Source: Turbatrix aceti (Eukaryota; Nematoda; Chromadorea; Rhabditida; Panagrolaimidae). From it: a DNA stretch of 64,000 nucleotides. Numbering within the stretch: position 1 is the stretch's first letter; each line of letters opens with the position of its first letter. The notes under the pieces are model-generated. The model was not told the origin of the DNA and made no database searches. It saw nothing but the letters and a program-made list of their open reading frames with translations. Positions 44,408 to 57,900 of this stretch are shown in pieces. The stretch is taken from contig OZ017766.1 of NCBI GenBank assembly GCA_963969345.1, positions 6,262,001 through 6,326,000 of the forward strand, in the 5' to 3' direction. The position numbers were made by a program, and so were the translations under genes.

Positions 44408-45747
44408 TTATTTGCTCAATGGCTTTGAAACAGTAAAAAACGAAGGACCAAATGAGAGTATTATGTTGTTGAATTTTCGATTGAAGGCGCGCGTCAGTTT
44501 CTTGCGTGTTGAGTTGCTGGAGATAACGTTATCGAACTCAATGCGTAGCGTTGTACCTTCGAGGCACCTGATCTGGAATAGAAAAACAAGATTAATCGAG
44601 TGGACCCTGACTAGAGAACGTTTTGGAAATTTTATCATGAAATTTTTCGATAAAAAAAAATCAGTTTTGCTTGCCGGAAATCGCGGTTTTGTTATTTTTG
44701 ATGAATTTTGGCACGTTTCTAAAAAACTACGGCATTTCCAAAGCCAGTGTACAAATTGATCAACGTGATTTTTGATCAAGATTCTGAGAAAAAGATAAAT
44801 AATAAGGGCATTACCTTAAAAAATGCCGAAAATTGCACTTAAAAAAGTGTCACAATGCATATTTATTTTGTTTTGGCATTTTTCAAGGTGAGATGTGAAT
44901 TTTACGTTTAAAATTTTTCGTTGGCAACATTTCATTCAGAATTTCCAAAATGTTATCTGACTCAAAGGTACTCACCGGAAAGAGGGATGCCAAGATCTTT
45001 GGCTTGATTTGTGCATCCAAATTCGAGATCCGTATCGAGTACTTCTCGGCAACGGTTTTCTGCAAATTGACCGCTTTCCGAGCTGCTGCCAGGTCTCGGA
45101 TGTCCTCAGACGACAGCTTGAGCTCTCGAATGTCTATTCTGAAAATCCCGGGAAAGTTGATAAATTCATAACTTTTTTAAAACTCACTCGAGCATCGTTG
45201 CGTCGACGAAGAGGTGCAGAATGCTCGAAAATAAAGGCACCGGCACGACTGCACAATCCGTTACCTCGACTCTGCCTGCCCCAGACAGAAGCGTCTTGAG
45301 AAAGTCGTCGGCGCCGAACTCGACGCAGCAGAGAGAAATCACCTCCGGGCTCCATTCTGACATGTATTTTGGACACGCACCGAGGCCGTAAAAACTGTTG
45401 TTGGTACCATTCGCGTGGTAACCGTAAGCATAAACTTGCCGGGGATTAACCAGTGCCAGCGATGCTTCGTCCAAAGCAGTAGAAATCCGAAGATTTGAGA
45501 TTTCAATGCCGGGAACGCTGCCGAACATGACAATGACCACGCGCTCGACAGGTGTGCCTCGTAGCGCTTGAACCAGCAACGTGAGACTTTTTACTTGAAA
45601 AAGCACATTGAGGATCGTCCATGGCGAAAGCTCGATGACCCGGCGGCGAACAAAATCTTCGAATCCAAAAAAATCTGTTGAAAACTTTTGATTGGACAGA
45701 ATTCGGCGATCATGGTGAGGCAGGTGGGGGCACAGGTGAGCAAGCAT
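44408..45747 (-). CDS. unrecognised protein, possible F-box-associated type
   Basis: Three exons, 45747-45188, 45138-44976 and 44572-44408, join in phases 2 and 0 into 295 residues. Donors (GA|GTGAGT, CCG|GTGAGT) and acceptors (TTTTCAG, TTCCAG) are good, and the stop overlaps an AATAAA. The middle contains alternating hydrophobic strands and helices (VERVVIVMFG, IDIRELKLSSEDIRDL) reminiscent of the C-terminal regions of nematode F-box proteins, but no F-box is seen. The start is uncertain. The second intron holds a MITE related to the one in the ATG16 gene. Confidence 0.55.
44600..44900. mobile_element. intronic MITE copy, partial
   Basis: Shares AAACTACGGCATTT, then GTACAAATTGAT, ACGTGATTTTTGAT and GGCATTTTTCAAGGT with the foldback element at 63040-63485. 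Only one arm and the centre are clear. It lies between exons 2 and 3 of the unrecognised minus-strand gene. Confidence 0.65.
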
Positions 45748-46472
45748 GTTTTTTTGGAGGAGAATGGACTATTAGCGAGCGGTTCAGTCAATGACAATGA
45801 TGAGCTAGTTGTTGTTGCTTGCTGTTGCTGTTGTGGACACAATTGTGGGTGTGCCCATGCGATACGAACCACGCGGACTATGTACAATCAAGCAGACAAG
45901 ATCTATTTTGGGATACATGGTCCATAGTTGTGCGTTTGCCTGCTTGCTTGGCACAAGCAGTGCCTGTGCCATTCAGGCACGCAGATCGTAAATCAATACG
46001 CGTAATATACTGTCGACCGAACTTTGGATTGGCAATTATACAACAGTATTGGACGCACATGTGCGCGCAAACTTGTTACGCAAAAAAAAAGGAGGTCAAA
46101 ACATTGAATTTGAATATATTTTTCCCCCCACGAAAATGCGCACGCGCTCGGTTTATCCGCTCGATAAAGACCGCGTGAGCACTTTGATCTCTCGTAGCGA
46201 ATATATTACGGTATTCATATTTGCAAATCAAAGCAATGATGTTTTTCTTTTTTTTGTTCAGTGTTAGCATTTTTTTACGTCATCGGTTTCGCGAGTTTCA
46301 TCTCGTATTATTGTTTGCAATTCCAGCGAACAATCATACAACGTACAATAGTGTCCCGAAGCGAAAATATAACTAGTGATCCTATTTTCTTCGTGCTTTG
46401 TACTTTTCCGTGTTTGTCCGTTAACGAATAATCCATGAAACTGTTTTTTTTGCTCATTTCAGCCATCTCAAC
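45748..46472. other. intergenic, divergent promoter region
   Basis: Between the divergently transcribed 44408-45747 (-) and 46473-47657 (+). No gene seen. A TTTCAG acceptor at 46457-46462 sits 10 nt before the next ATG, probably a trans-splice site. Confidence 0.45.
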
Positions 46473-47657
46473 ATGCGTCCTTTATCTCCCGCGTATCTGG
46501 AAGAATTGATCATAGCTGTTATCATGGGACTGAAGCATGATGATCGCGAGGATCTCAAAAATCTGGTTTTATCCTGCCGTGAAATGTCCAACACCTTTGA
46601 AGTTGTTATGCAGAACGTCTTTGTCTACTACTCCTATCGTTGTACGAGATTTGGACTAAGTTCGGAATATAATAGACCCTTTGATGTCACGCACACTGAA
46701 TGCAACTGGGTGGCGCCTTTTGTCAGCAAGCTTACGATTGATCACTACGCAGACGACTATGAAATTAGTTTTTTTGAAAGGGTCTATAGCTTCGAACGTA
46801 AGTTTATTCCTTGTTTGAATTTTCTTGATAGACATGTTTTTAGGCATCAAAGAACTCGACTTTGCTAACATGGACGAAGATAACTATCGACTGGACACGA
46901 TTCATAAATTGATGTCCATTTCTCCGAAGCTCACAGTCAATGTTGAATCGCTGAGAAAAATCCGAAGATACCTTTATCGCTACGATACCGTTGTTTTCAA
47001 TCCTTCAGATAATGAAGATGATTTGAAGTTGTTCAGAGTAAGTATTATTTTCTATAAAATTACAAAGTTTTACACTTCTACAGTATCTATTTTCAGAATA
47101 CCACGAATGCGGATTCATCTGCTATCCTGGAGTTGTATTTTTGTTATGGGATGCCGATGTTCAGCGATGTACTGAACTCTTTCGAAGCTCAATTTGAAGA
47201 CGTAGAGCGCTTTTACTTCTTTTGGAACGATCTCGAAGATTTTCCCGACTTTGTGAAATGCTTGGCCGCACTTCCTCGACAGCTCTTGCATGTCGGTGTG
47301 TACCTCAAAGTGCTATCGTATAATGGACAAAAATATGTCGTTGACGGCACTACGGTTACACATTTTTGGAAATCGCTCAAAGATGATTTGGACGGAGTTA
47401 TCAGTATTATGCGTAAAACTCCACCGCATATCAAAGTCAACATGGTTTTCCATAGAAAGAATTTGCAATTTGAAGATCACTGTGGAGGCGAGAAAGCGTT
47501 TCTTCCGATTGCCCATTATTTTCCTCCGGAAGACTTCATCGTCACATCAGACGATCGATCTCGGTCAATTGTGAATCGCCAAAAGAAGCTAACTGAAAAC
47601 GTGGAATTTCTGTATCAACTTGATGTCGAGTCTATCGATGAGGTTTTTGAAGACTGA
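46473..47657 (+). CDS. F-box-like protein, 359 residues
   Basis: Three exons, 46473-46797, 46844-47037 and 47097-47657, join in phases 1 and 0. All donors are GTAAGT and the acceptors are TTTTTAG and TTTTCAG. The N-terminus (SPAYLEELIIAVIM, then DLKNLVLSCREMSNTF) follows the F-box pattern that binds Skp1. The remainder has no domain I can name but alternates Leu/Phe-rich strands, as in substrate-binding halves of nematode F-box proteins, a large fast-evolving group. If so, it would recruit a substrate to an SCF ubiquitin ligase. The F-box match is weak. Confidence 0.65.
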
Positions 47658-48988
47658 GTGTGATATTGTTGTTTTCTTTTGTCCGGTCGAAACATTTTTG
47701 TTATACGCGTTTGGATTTTTTGTCGTCAGATAAACGTTTGTTGCCGAAAATATAAAAAAAGGAGACAAAAAATATTTATAATGTTATCACGTTGAAAAAT
47801 GCCGAGACAAATGTTGCCATTGTTACTTTTTTTTTAAATGCGATTTTTGAAACGTTGGTGGTCTTTTGTCGACGCGGTCAACTATTTTTAGAATCCAGCG
47901 TTTCCTTGGTTGCACGTGGCACGGATCGTAAGTTCAAAGACCAAAAAAGTTGTATAATAAAAGTCATATAACTTTTAGGGAATGTTTTTGCCTATTTTTC
48001 GTATACATGCTGATACACGACAATTTTGGGGCGTAAGTGCACGTTGCGTGTGTCTGAAAACAAAACGTCAAATTTGTCTTGTCCGACGCTCGAAAATAAC
48101 CGGGATGCCATTCAACAACCCAATCTAACCTTCAACCACGGCTATAGGAGAGAGGGTGGTGGTTGGGTGGTGGTTGCGTGGCCTGGCTCTCGCTGGTGGT
48201 GCTGTTCGTGCTGCTGCAGGCTGTTTGCCAGGCGCTGGATAGATATTTAGACGGAGGTTGTTGGAGCTCGTTCTTCATCGGTTTCTTTTTTTGCAGTCTT
48301 TTTTCGTCTTCCAAGTCACTCGGGGATAACTGCAGCGTGTTTTTTGGTGTCTGCACACTTTGAAAGAAAAAACTTTGACATCTGTGTTTTTGGGTTACAC
48401 GTTGGATGAAATCCAGGTGTCTAAATGATTTCGTTTGGACTTGTTTATTTTTGGATGACTTTCGTCGTTGTTGGGGATGTTGGTCGATCGTGTTCTCTAT
48501 TTTTCTTTTTTTTCCAATTTGGCAATCTGGAATTCTCATTATGCAATCCACACGGGGACAGGACAGGACAGGACAGGCGGGCAATACTGCGTATGTATTA
48601 TACCAGGCGGAGAGGAGGGTCAGTAGCTTGCCTGGGCCTGGCCTGCACCAAGCATCCCTGTCTTCCCGTTTCCGAGAGCAACCTCATCCACTTATCCGGG
48701 CAACGACCAGGCCAGGCCAGGGGCCATGTCATTCAAAATCGGTTGTCTATTCGCCCCCGTGTCCATGGTGCCATCCATCCTCTGTTTCTCAATCTTAAAA
48801 AAAAAAAGTTGTTTGCATGTTGCGTGCAACATGTTGGAAATTTTTACGATTATTTGCGTACATATTTTTTTCGATAGATTTTTTTACGGTTCGATACTTT
48901 TTTTTTTCAGTTCCTGCCAACAAATGCTGCCAAAAAAATCATTGCCACAGTTGTTTCAATTTTCCTGATCACACCCACGCATGCATGC
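47658..48988. other. intergenic / 5' region of syd-1
   Basis: No certain gene. It includes a (GACAG)n tract at about 48555-48578. The frame of the first syd-1 exon stays open back to a TTTTTTTTTTCAG acceptor ending at 48912, so 48913-48988 is either a trans-spliced leader region or extra coding sequence fed by an unseen upstream exon. Confidence 0.45.
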
Positions 48989-51900
48989 ATGTTTCCACCA
49001 CCGCGTGATAGTTACGTCACACAACTGCAATACGATCCCATCGATATTAGCAAACTCGATCCTGCCGGCTATGCCGGCTACTCGGCGACCGAAAACGTCG
49101 CAACGACCTTTGCCAACGTGTTCTGGCCGGGTTTCTGGAGGTGCTGTTGCTGCTGTCTGAGTCGGGGCGGTCGAGTTGCGTCTTGTGAGCCGATATCGTC
49201 GTTATCATCGTTCCGGAGACGCAACCAAGCTGCCGATGCCGTTACTCAGACCGATGAACTCTTGGTGAGAGTTTTAGAAAATTAAAAAATTATTTTCAAA
49301 TAATTTTTTTTAAATTTAAACTTAAATTATAAATTTTTTAAAATTTAAAATTATAAAATCAATTTTTTTTAAATCAAAGATTAAATTTTCAAAAAATTTT
49401 AAATTAAATTTAAAATTAAAAAATGAAAAAAAATAAAATTTGAAACAAAAAAATTAGTAATTAATTTTTTTTTAAATTTGAATAAAAATCGTTTTTTTTT
49501 TAAATCGGCGATCAAAAAATTTCAAAGCACGCGCCATGAGATCACCCCCCTCCCTCCGGCGGTAGCATAAAAAGAAAAGTAAAACGCCGCATGAATTTTT
49601 TTTTAAATTCAAAAACATTTTTCTGCAAAATATCCAGGATATTCCGGCAGCAGTGGACAAATTGAATTATGTATTGAATTTTTGTTGACAGAACGGAACA
49701 AATCAAAAAAGCCTTTGTTGGACGATGGCGGAGCAGCGCCGTTTGTCATCATTTTATAGTTTTTGTCGTTTTCATCTTTCTGCTAAATCTCGGAAGAAGA
49801 AGAAGATGAAGATGAACGAACGAACGAACGCGGGGAGGAGAGAAGGAGTTTGACAGCAAGAAGCACCACCTCGTTCACGACAGGAAAGAAAGAAAGCCGT
49901 TTTCTTCGAAAAGCGAGCCGAGTCGAGTCGAGCCCCCCCCCTCCTGTCTGGCTACTAAATGATTTACTTTCATCATCCCCCCCCTCCCCCTCTCCGTCCC
50001 GTCGTCGCTGGACGCTGTCTGGCTCATGCAGATGCCGGGCTGGCCTGCGCACGCTTGAATGAACGGAAGGGGCTCAAGGCTCAAGTCGGTCCTCCGAGCG
50101 GAGAACATTATGAATTGTCTCCCGCCTTCCTCCTGCCTTTTTTTGTGAGTGGTCAGTCATCGGAGATGACCGCTGGCAAGCACCATCCTCCCATCAACGA
50201 ACGAACACAACCAACTCCGGTGGTGGCCCGGTGGCATTGCATTAAATTTTGCAGGGTGGTCCGATGTTTGCCTTCCTGGGTGGTCAAATAACGCGGCGGG
50301 TGGTCCAAATTTTTTTTCTGCAGAAAAAAAAGTTTTATGATAAATATTATACTTTTTGGCCATTTTGCCCATTTTGGCGCGAATTTTCATATTTCTAAAA
50401 AAACCTGGCCTGACCGAACCCGTTCAACCAAGGTGTTGCATTCTGTGTGCGGACAATTTGAAATTTCGAATAAACATGTGCAATGAGCTGTTCTAAACAT
50501 CGCTGCTTGCATAGTTTGCTACAAAAATTTGAATGCACACAACCTGCTTGCCAACGGTCAGAGAACGATGGATTGCTAAGCAGGTGCTTAGATAACGACA
50601 CATCTGCTTGCTCTTCTCAAAAATTGGCATGTGCTTTCGACACAACCTGTGTGGGAGAATTTGGGAAAATAATAAACAGTAAGACATAGAATGAAACAAA
50701 AGGAGTTTACAGGGAAAAAAGTTCGATTCTGCAAGCAGTTTTTCTAGTCAAATTTCCAACTTTGGAGAATAATGTGAGAAATGCAAGCGCCTGCTTGGTC
50801 GCGCATGCTAATTTTTGAGAAGAGCAAGCAGATGTGTCGTTAACAGCTGCTAGCTAAACACCTGTGTATTTAGCAGCTGCCTAACAACCTGTGTCGATAG
50901 GCAGGATGTTTGCCTACGTAAAATCAAAAGAAGCACGACACATGTTGCCTACGAGCTATGCTTGCTTGCTTGCCTAAAACAAACAGAATGCAACACCTTG
51001 CGTTCAACTCCCTTCCTTCCGGCACGCGTGTCAAGAAGTAAGAAAATTCTCGTGTTCGTTGTTCGTTCACCCGGCACCAAAACCAGACGACATCTTCTCT
51101 CCCGTCCCACTGCCCCGCAAGTCAGTCGTCGTCAGTCTGGACGTCTTTTTTCGGCCATTACTTCTTGTGCCCCCTGTACTTTTGATGGAGGAAGAAGGAG
51201 GAGGACCGTTGGCAGTCCCACAGGGGCATTAGTCGATTGCGCTGGCTGGCGGCTGTGCCGTCGCTCTCGGTCGTGGTGCGTCGAGAGCGAGCGAGCCATG
51301 CTCGTTCATGTAGGATGACTGGTGGTCGGAGGGCGCTGCGCTGCGCTGTTGAAAGTGCCTGAGTCATTTTACTATTTCATGTGCCAGGGCATGGAGTCGT
51401 GCGTATACGACAGGACAGGACAGGTACTTTTATTCTATACTTGACGCGATATATGCCCCCAAGACACAATTCACATCAGTCCCTCTCTGCTAGACGCTTT
51501 CGTCCGGCAACTGCAACTACAACGGCCGCAACGGTATGTTGTGCTCCCGCCCGACCCAGTGCCGGACCGGTCGATAGAGCGGCCTGCGGCGGGCGCCCTC
51601 CAGCCAAGCCTTCTCATTTCCTCCCTCGCGTACGTATGTATGTACGCCGCTTACTTCATCCCCATCCATCCCCCCTACAAACCACTCAAACAATATCAAG
51701 AACTTTTTTTTTGCTTTGTTTTTTAAAGCTAAAATATTTGATAGCCAGTCTGTCTCCTTTTTTTGCCTCTGACTGTTTACATTTTTTGTAGTTTGCCCAA
51801 TTTTTAGTCCGGTTTGAAAACATCCAGAAAACGCTTGTAATCAGTCCTGCTTGGTTGATCGCGTACGTTTTCTATGATTTAAAAAAAATTGTAATCATTT

Positions 51901-54900
51901 TAATCGTAAAACTCGCTCAAAAAGCAGAAAAGAAAAGTGTTACAGTTACGGTTTTTTCTGGCGTCTTTTTTCTCCCTGTCGCCACCAAACATGTTTATCT
52001 CGTGTTATATACGTATCCCAACACACTGTGCTCTGATATATTCGATTACATTCAGTTACAATTGCCTGTGAGCTGGTTCTGAAAGTATTTAGTTTGTTTG
52101 ATACCCCCCAAATTTCACACTGCCACTTTTTTACGTTTTTGGCGTCTGGGATTTTTTTTCTTACCTCTGGTAGAATATTTATGTGTGAATACGATGCTTC
52201 TTGAAGCTATCCAATTTACCCAAAAAATTTTCGGGGCAAAAAATTTTCTTATAAAAATTATTTTTTGTTACGAAAGATCTCGATTTTCCATTTTTTTTGA
52301 AAAAGTTGTTGGAACATAAAACAACGGAAACGAGCAAATTTTCTGGATTTGGCAAACTTTCGGACAATAATTACCCCCCAACGTCATCTTCAATTACCTT
52401 CATGTCAGATTTTGTAATCCAAGTGATTGTTTGTGACTCAAGCGACTGAAAATCTGAAAATGTCCTTCTGACCGAGGCTGGGTTGGCTTTTAGGCTGCTG
52501 CACAGCGTTGAAAAAGTTTTCCAGTGCTTGAAACATTTTTAAAATCATTTAGGAATTTTTTAACGATTTTTGTTCAAAAAACTTATTTTTTCTCTAAAAA
52601 AATTTGGATGGCGTAAAATTATCTTTATCGATTATAATCCTTTTTTTCTGCCCCAAGGGATGCCAACGACTACATATCAGGTGTCTACCTACTTATAGCG
52701 CTCTCCTGCGTTGCAGCTGGCCGATTAACCGTCGTCGTCGTCCTAATACGGCCGTTGCCTGCAGTTTTCTTCTGTACTCTTGGACTGTCGCATTTGCAAT
52801 TACCAAGAATATTGAATTTATAATTTTTGACTGACGGCGGCGTCCGTCGACTCGTCGTAGTAAATTTTATACATAAATATATACCGAAGCTACCGTTTGT
52901 TGCCGAAAATTATGTAAAGGCTCTCTGCAACAGATGGTGCTGGTGTGCTGGACAGTGCGTGTTTTGTGTGTCGGAGGGATGACTTGGAGGGTTTTGGGAT
53001 CCCTGATCCGTACTTCCGTAAACTCAGTTTTTTTTGGCACTTGAAAAATATTATTTTAAATCGATAAAAAAAATTTTTTGGATGTTTGATGGCATTCGTC
53101 GGTGCCTATCTTTTTTTTTTGGAAATGTTTTTCCGTTCCAGATATTTTTTAAGTCCCACACAACTTTCAATTTTTTTGTTAAAAAATATTCAACTTCCGA
53201 GTAACTTTGACTTGAACTCCAAAAATTGTTTCGCAAGAAGATAACTGAACCGTGCCTCTTTCAGCTCCAACGACGACAGCTTATGCCGTGGTCGCAACAA
53301 CCGGCTAACAACAGCAGAAGTGATTACCAATGTTCGCCTGGTGAGTTTTCATCCTAGCTATTTTCAAAAAAAAAGTGGCCAGCCAAGTGGCCAAAAACAC
53401 TAACAATGGCACAGTTTCTGTTTTTGTTTCTGTTCTTTGGCACTTTTTTTTCTCGGTGCATTTGAGTGCGGCGTTGACCTAAGGAAACAGCAGAAAAAAA
53501 ACTAGCTTGTCTGACTCAACACGGTGCTGTTGGTGCTGGTGGTGCTGGTGCTAGTGTCTTCTGTGGTAATAGTATTTAATTTTATAAATTGATGCAAATG
53601 AGGCTAGACGCAACGCAACTCCTTTCCACTTTCCTTCGGGGGTCCCCCTGCCAAGTGTTGTGCCCTCCCTCCTCTCTCCCGAGGCCCCCCTGACCTAGCC
53701 TAGCCTAAAGCGCTAATAACTTCACCCTCTCTTGTCTCTCTCTCCTGGCCACGTCCCGCGAGTGAACGAGCGAACGAGCAAGCGGCGATGGATGGCGCCG
53801 TTGCTGCCACGTCGCCGCACACGCCGATGTCTGCAACGCTGTCATCGTCAACGACTTCCACTTTTTTTCCCTCTTTTTGTGTTTTTTGCTTTCGTTTCTT
53901 GTCTTTTGCTTTATGTTTTATTTTTTTTCTGTTTTCAACGATTTTGCCAGACTGCTGTCAATATTTTTTTTAGAACGCTTTTGTTTTTTTTGTTTGAGTT
54001 ATTGAATTTTTGGGTACTTTTTGGGGTTTGAAATCGATTTTAAATAGAAAAACGTTGAAAATGATTTTAAAATATTTGCGTTTGCCTTTATATTTTTTTT
54101 TGGGAAATCTTTTTGGGGTTGGGAGAATTGTTCGAATTTTTGGGGTACTGAATCCGGTTTTTATGTTTTTTGAATTTATTATTGTTTTTTAGTTTCGATT
54201 TCTGAAAATTGCGAATTTTATTCGAAAACAAATTTGAAAATGAATTTGAAAATTTTTCGAAACATTAAAAAAAATTTGAAAATTTATTGTCCAAATAATT
54301 TTTTATATTTCATTATTTTTGAGCTTTAGATTATAATTTTTTTACCGTTTAAAAAAATTTTGTTCCCTCCTCGTTATAAAAAAAATCAAAAATGAATATT
54401 CTCCCCCCTCCCTCCAGGATTTTTGTGTCGCAACTTTCCCTCGAAGCAGCACTCCCTTTCCCACTCACTGCCCGAAGCTGGGTGGGTGCGAGCGAGCGCT
54501 AACGACGATGGCATGCCAACACGGGCAACGGGCGGGAGCTCGCTTGAGTTGACGCGACGTCCGCCGCCGCGTAGAGTAGTATGTAGAGTGGTCAATGCGG
54601 CGGCAACTGCAACGGCAACGACCACAGCAGCAGCGTCAAGGGTGTGGCACAACGACCGGGGGCCGTGCCGGGCTAGGACGAGAGCGGCTGTTCGCATGGA
54701 TGCGAGAAAAGAATAACGCATCCATTCATCCGTTCCTCATCCGGCCATCTCCGTGTTATATTCGTCGTCGTCGTTGTTGGCCCCTTCGATGAGGAGGAGC
54801 ACTGCTTTCCCTCTTCTCTTTCTGCCTCTCCTCTTCTCTCCTTTCCTCGTTGGTCCGTTGGCATTTGTGTGTGTGTGCACACATTTTTTTTTCATTGGTT

Positions 54901-57900
54901 GTTTCTAGGAGTTCACGAATTTCACTTTTACCATGGCTGCACTATAGTTTCGTGCTTTTTGGCATCGAGTTCGGCGCTGCAAACGTTTTCACTTTTTTTT
55001 TGTGTTCAAAAGTTCGGATTTGCGTTTTTTTGGAGCGTTGCAGATGTTTTTTGGATATTAAAAATGTTTTTTTTTTAAATTATTTTTTGACGTATAATTT
55101 TTTATTTATTTTGAAACGTCATTTTTTTATTTTTCCTTATGAAAATTTTTTTCAGCGCCCGGTTGTTCGTCGGCTTCGAACCTTCCAGAAGAAGTCTACC
55201 GGAAGATCAAGCAAGTCGATCAGCAGACCTCGACGCTAACGAACAAGGGCGTTGTCGGCTTTTCGGCTCGGATTCTTAGCAAGTCAGTTGTTTTTTTTTC
55301 TTGCGCCTTCATAATTTTTTTTTGTTTTTTTTTTGCAGGGAAGAAAAGCTACGGGGTAATGAGACAGTCATCGTTCAACTCGTCGAAATCATCAAAAAGC
55401 CAGGACAAAGCTTGGGACTCTACCTGCGAGAAGGCAACGGCTACGATCGCGTCAGCGGTGTCTTTGCATCCCGATACGGTGATAACAGTGAACTCGAACG
55501 CTACGGTGACATCCTACGACCCGACGACGAAATACTCACGGTCAACAATGTCGACGTTTCGTCGATGGCCATTGACGACGTCGTTCTTATATTATCCATT
55601 CCGCGTCGTCTTTTGTTGAGGACGCTTTATCCGAAGAATCGCCGGCCCTACGGTCACGCGACATCGGATCGAATGGTCAATCGTGAAAGACCCGTTGTAG
55701 TCATGCACAAGAAGGACGACTACCGTATGGGACCCGGCGAAGGACCCGGCAGCTCGACCGCTTCATCCTCCGCGGCTGGTCTGCTCAATCGACCACCCAC
55801 GACGGCTTCGTCGTGGATTGGCAAACGGGTCCGGCAGCAGAGGGGCGGTGACATGCAGGGAGGTACTACGCTCCAGCGAAATTCCAACCACATCCCACCC
55901 CTGATGCTCGGCTCCGAGGGGGGTGGCAGGCAGCAGTACGGACCCCGGGTCATCGATGCACGCGGGCAATCCGTCAATTCTTCTTCCGGTCCCATGGATC
56001 CCATCGGGGGTGTATCCTCGACAGCCCGGGTACTTCCCCCGAGAGTACGGGCAACCCAACAACCTGCTTATTCGTCAGCAACCCTCGGCAGGATGCCCAT
56101 GGGCTCATCGAGTCCCCGGATCATCGGAAACCCCTTCGCTAGCCCGTATTCAACCTCCGGACCCCCAATCTACCCCAACCATCAGTACCCGGATGCCGCA
56201 ACAACTATCGGCCTACCTTCAACGTCGACGGGTTCCCAGGGTATGGGCTATGGATTTCCCGATCCAACACTGTCTTCGTACCGCTCAAATTCACTGCCGA
56301 GACGTCGTATTCATGAAGGCGCTATAGGAACGCTTCCACGAACCGTTAAATGGCGAAATGACGTTGTTGATGGAAGTCAGTCTGCCAGAGGTGCTTTTTC
56401 GGACGTCGAAGACATGCCTCCGCCAATTATGCCTTCTTCGTCTGGATCGATGTCCGCGAGGGCAGCTCTGACTGCTTCGCCCGGACGGACTATTGCGGAT
56501 ATTTTTTCCGCGCAGGAGTACCGAAACTGGGCGGGATCTGATGCCAAGTCTGGGCTCATGAATGCCGATTCTCGGAGAGCCAGATGGTCTGATCCAAGGT
56601 TAGGTTTGGGTTCTCAGGCTCTCAGGTCTAATTCCCTGCCGCCGAGGGCTTTGCTCAGTAATGTGAGTTTATTCGACAAAAAAATTTGCAATTGGACAAA
56701 AAATATTTGCAAAAAATATTTTTTCAAATATTTTGAAAAAATTAAAAAAATTAAAATTTTAAATACAATTAAAAAAAATTTAATTTCAAAAAAAATAGTT
56801 ACAGAAAATTTAATTAAAAAAAATTTAATTAAAAAAAAAATTTTTTTGAAGGTAAATTTTAATAAAAAAAAAAATTGAAGAAAAATTTTATTGAAAAAAT
56901 GTTGATGTAGAAAAAAATTTTATAATGAAAAATTTTAATTTTAAAAAAATAATTTAGAATTAAAATAAATTTTATTTTTTTTAAATCAATAATAAAAAAA
57001 ATTTTTTACGTTTTTAAAATTTAAAAAAAAATTAAAAATTATTCATTTTCCAGTCAATGTACGCCTCACCTCCACTGCCATGCAACAACTCTTCTGGCTA
57101 CATGAACTCGCCCTACTCAGGCTTCAGTCAGCCCAAGATCAACCCTCTTACCGGTGCTCCCTCGGCACGAACCGTGGTTGGTGTCGTGCCGCCCTACGAA
57201 CCCCCAGGCGGCAGCATGGAGCAGTCGAGGAATGTCTTTGACCGTCTCCACGTTTCGCCTCTCATGAATCGCCGAGTACCGCTCCGGGTGGCGGGACCCG
57301 GCTTCGATGTCGATCGACTCTCTGTCAATTCACTTTCTGGGATTCTCACTGTTTTTGTTAGTTTTTTATCCGAAACCGATTCATTGGATTTTACTAATTC
57401 GAGGCTGAATTTTAGATCGTAGAAGGCCGAAATCTAAAAGTTGCCGAAAAGCTGCAGACCAGGCAGATGTACGTCGTCCTCGAAGTCGACGAAGTGCATC
57501 GTGCGCGAACGGGTGTCTCGACGCCGGAGCAGCGATTTCGGTGGCGCGAAGGCTTTCAAATTGACATTCAAAGTGCCACACACGCTCAATTTTTTGTCTA
57601 TTCGTGGCATCCTCAGTTAAGGTATGTTTGAATTTGTGAGACTTCAAAAATTTTGGTAACTCGACCTGAAAATACGAAATTTTTCTATTTATTTTTTTGA
57701 AAAACAAATTGTTATCAACGTTCTTTCTAAAATTTAACGTAAATGATTTTTTGATAAAAAAGTATATTTGATATGGTTTTTTGAAAAAAACAAATTTTTC
57801 AATTTTTTTAGTTTCGAATTTTTATTTTTATTTAAAACAAAAAAAATTGAAGTTGGTTTTAAAAAAATTTTCATTTTCGAACAAACGAGAAAATTTTTGC

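Noticed and set aside
49820..49835. Short tandem runs (GAAC, GACAG, GTCA, CTAA) as CRISPR or satellite arrays
   Set aside because: They are short microsatellites of four or five bases without spacers, in a eukaryotic genome.
51381..51791. A 136-codon plus-strand frame in syd-1 intron 1
   Set aside because: No splice context, composition follows local pyrimidine-rich sequence, no recognisable domain.
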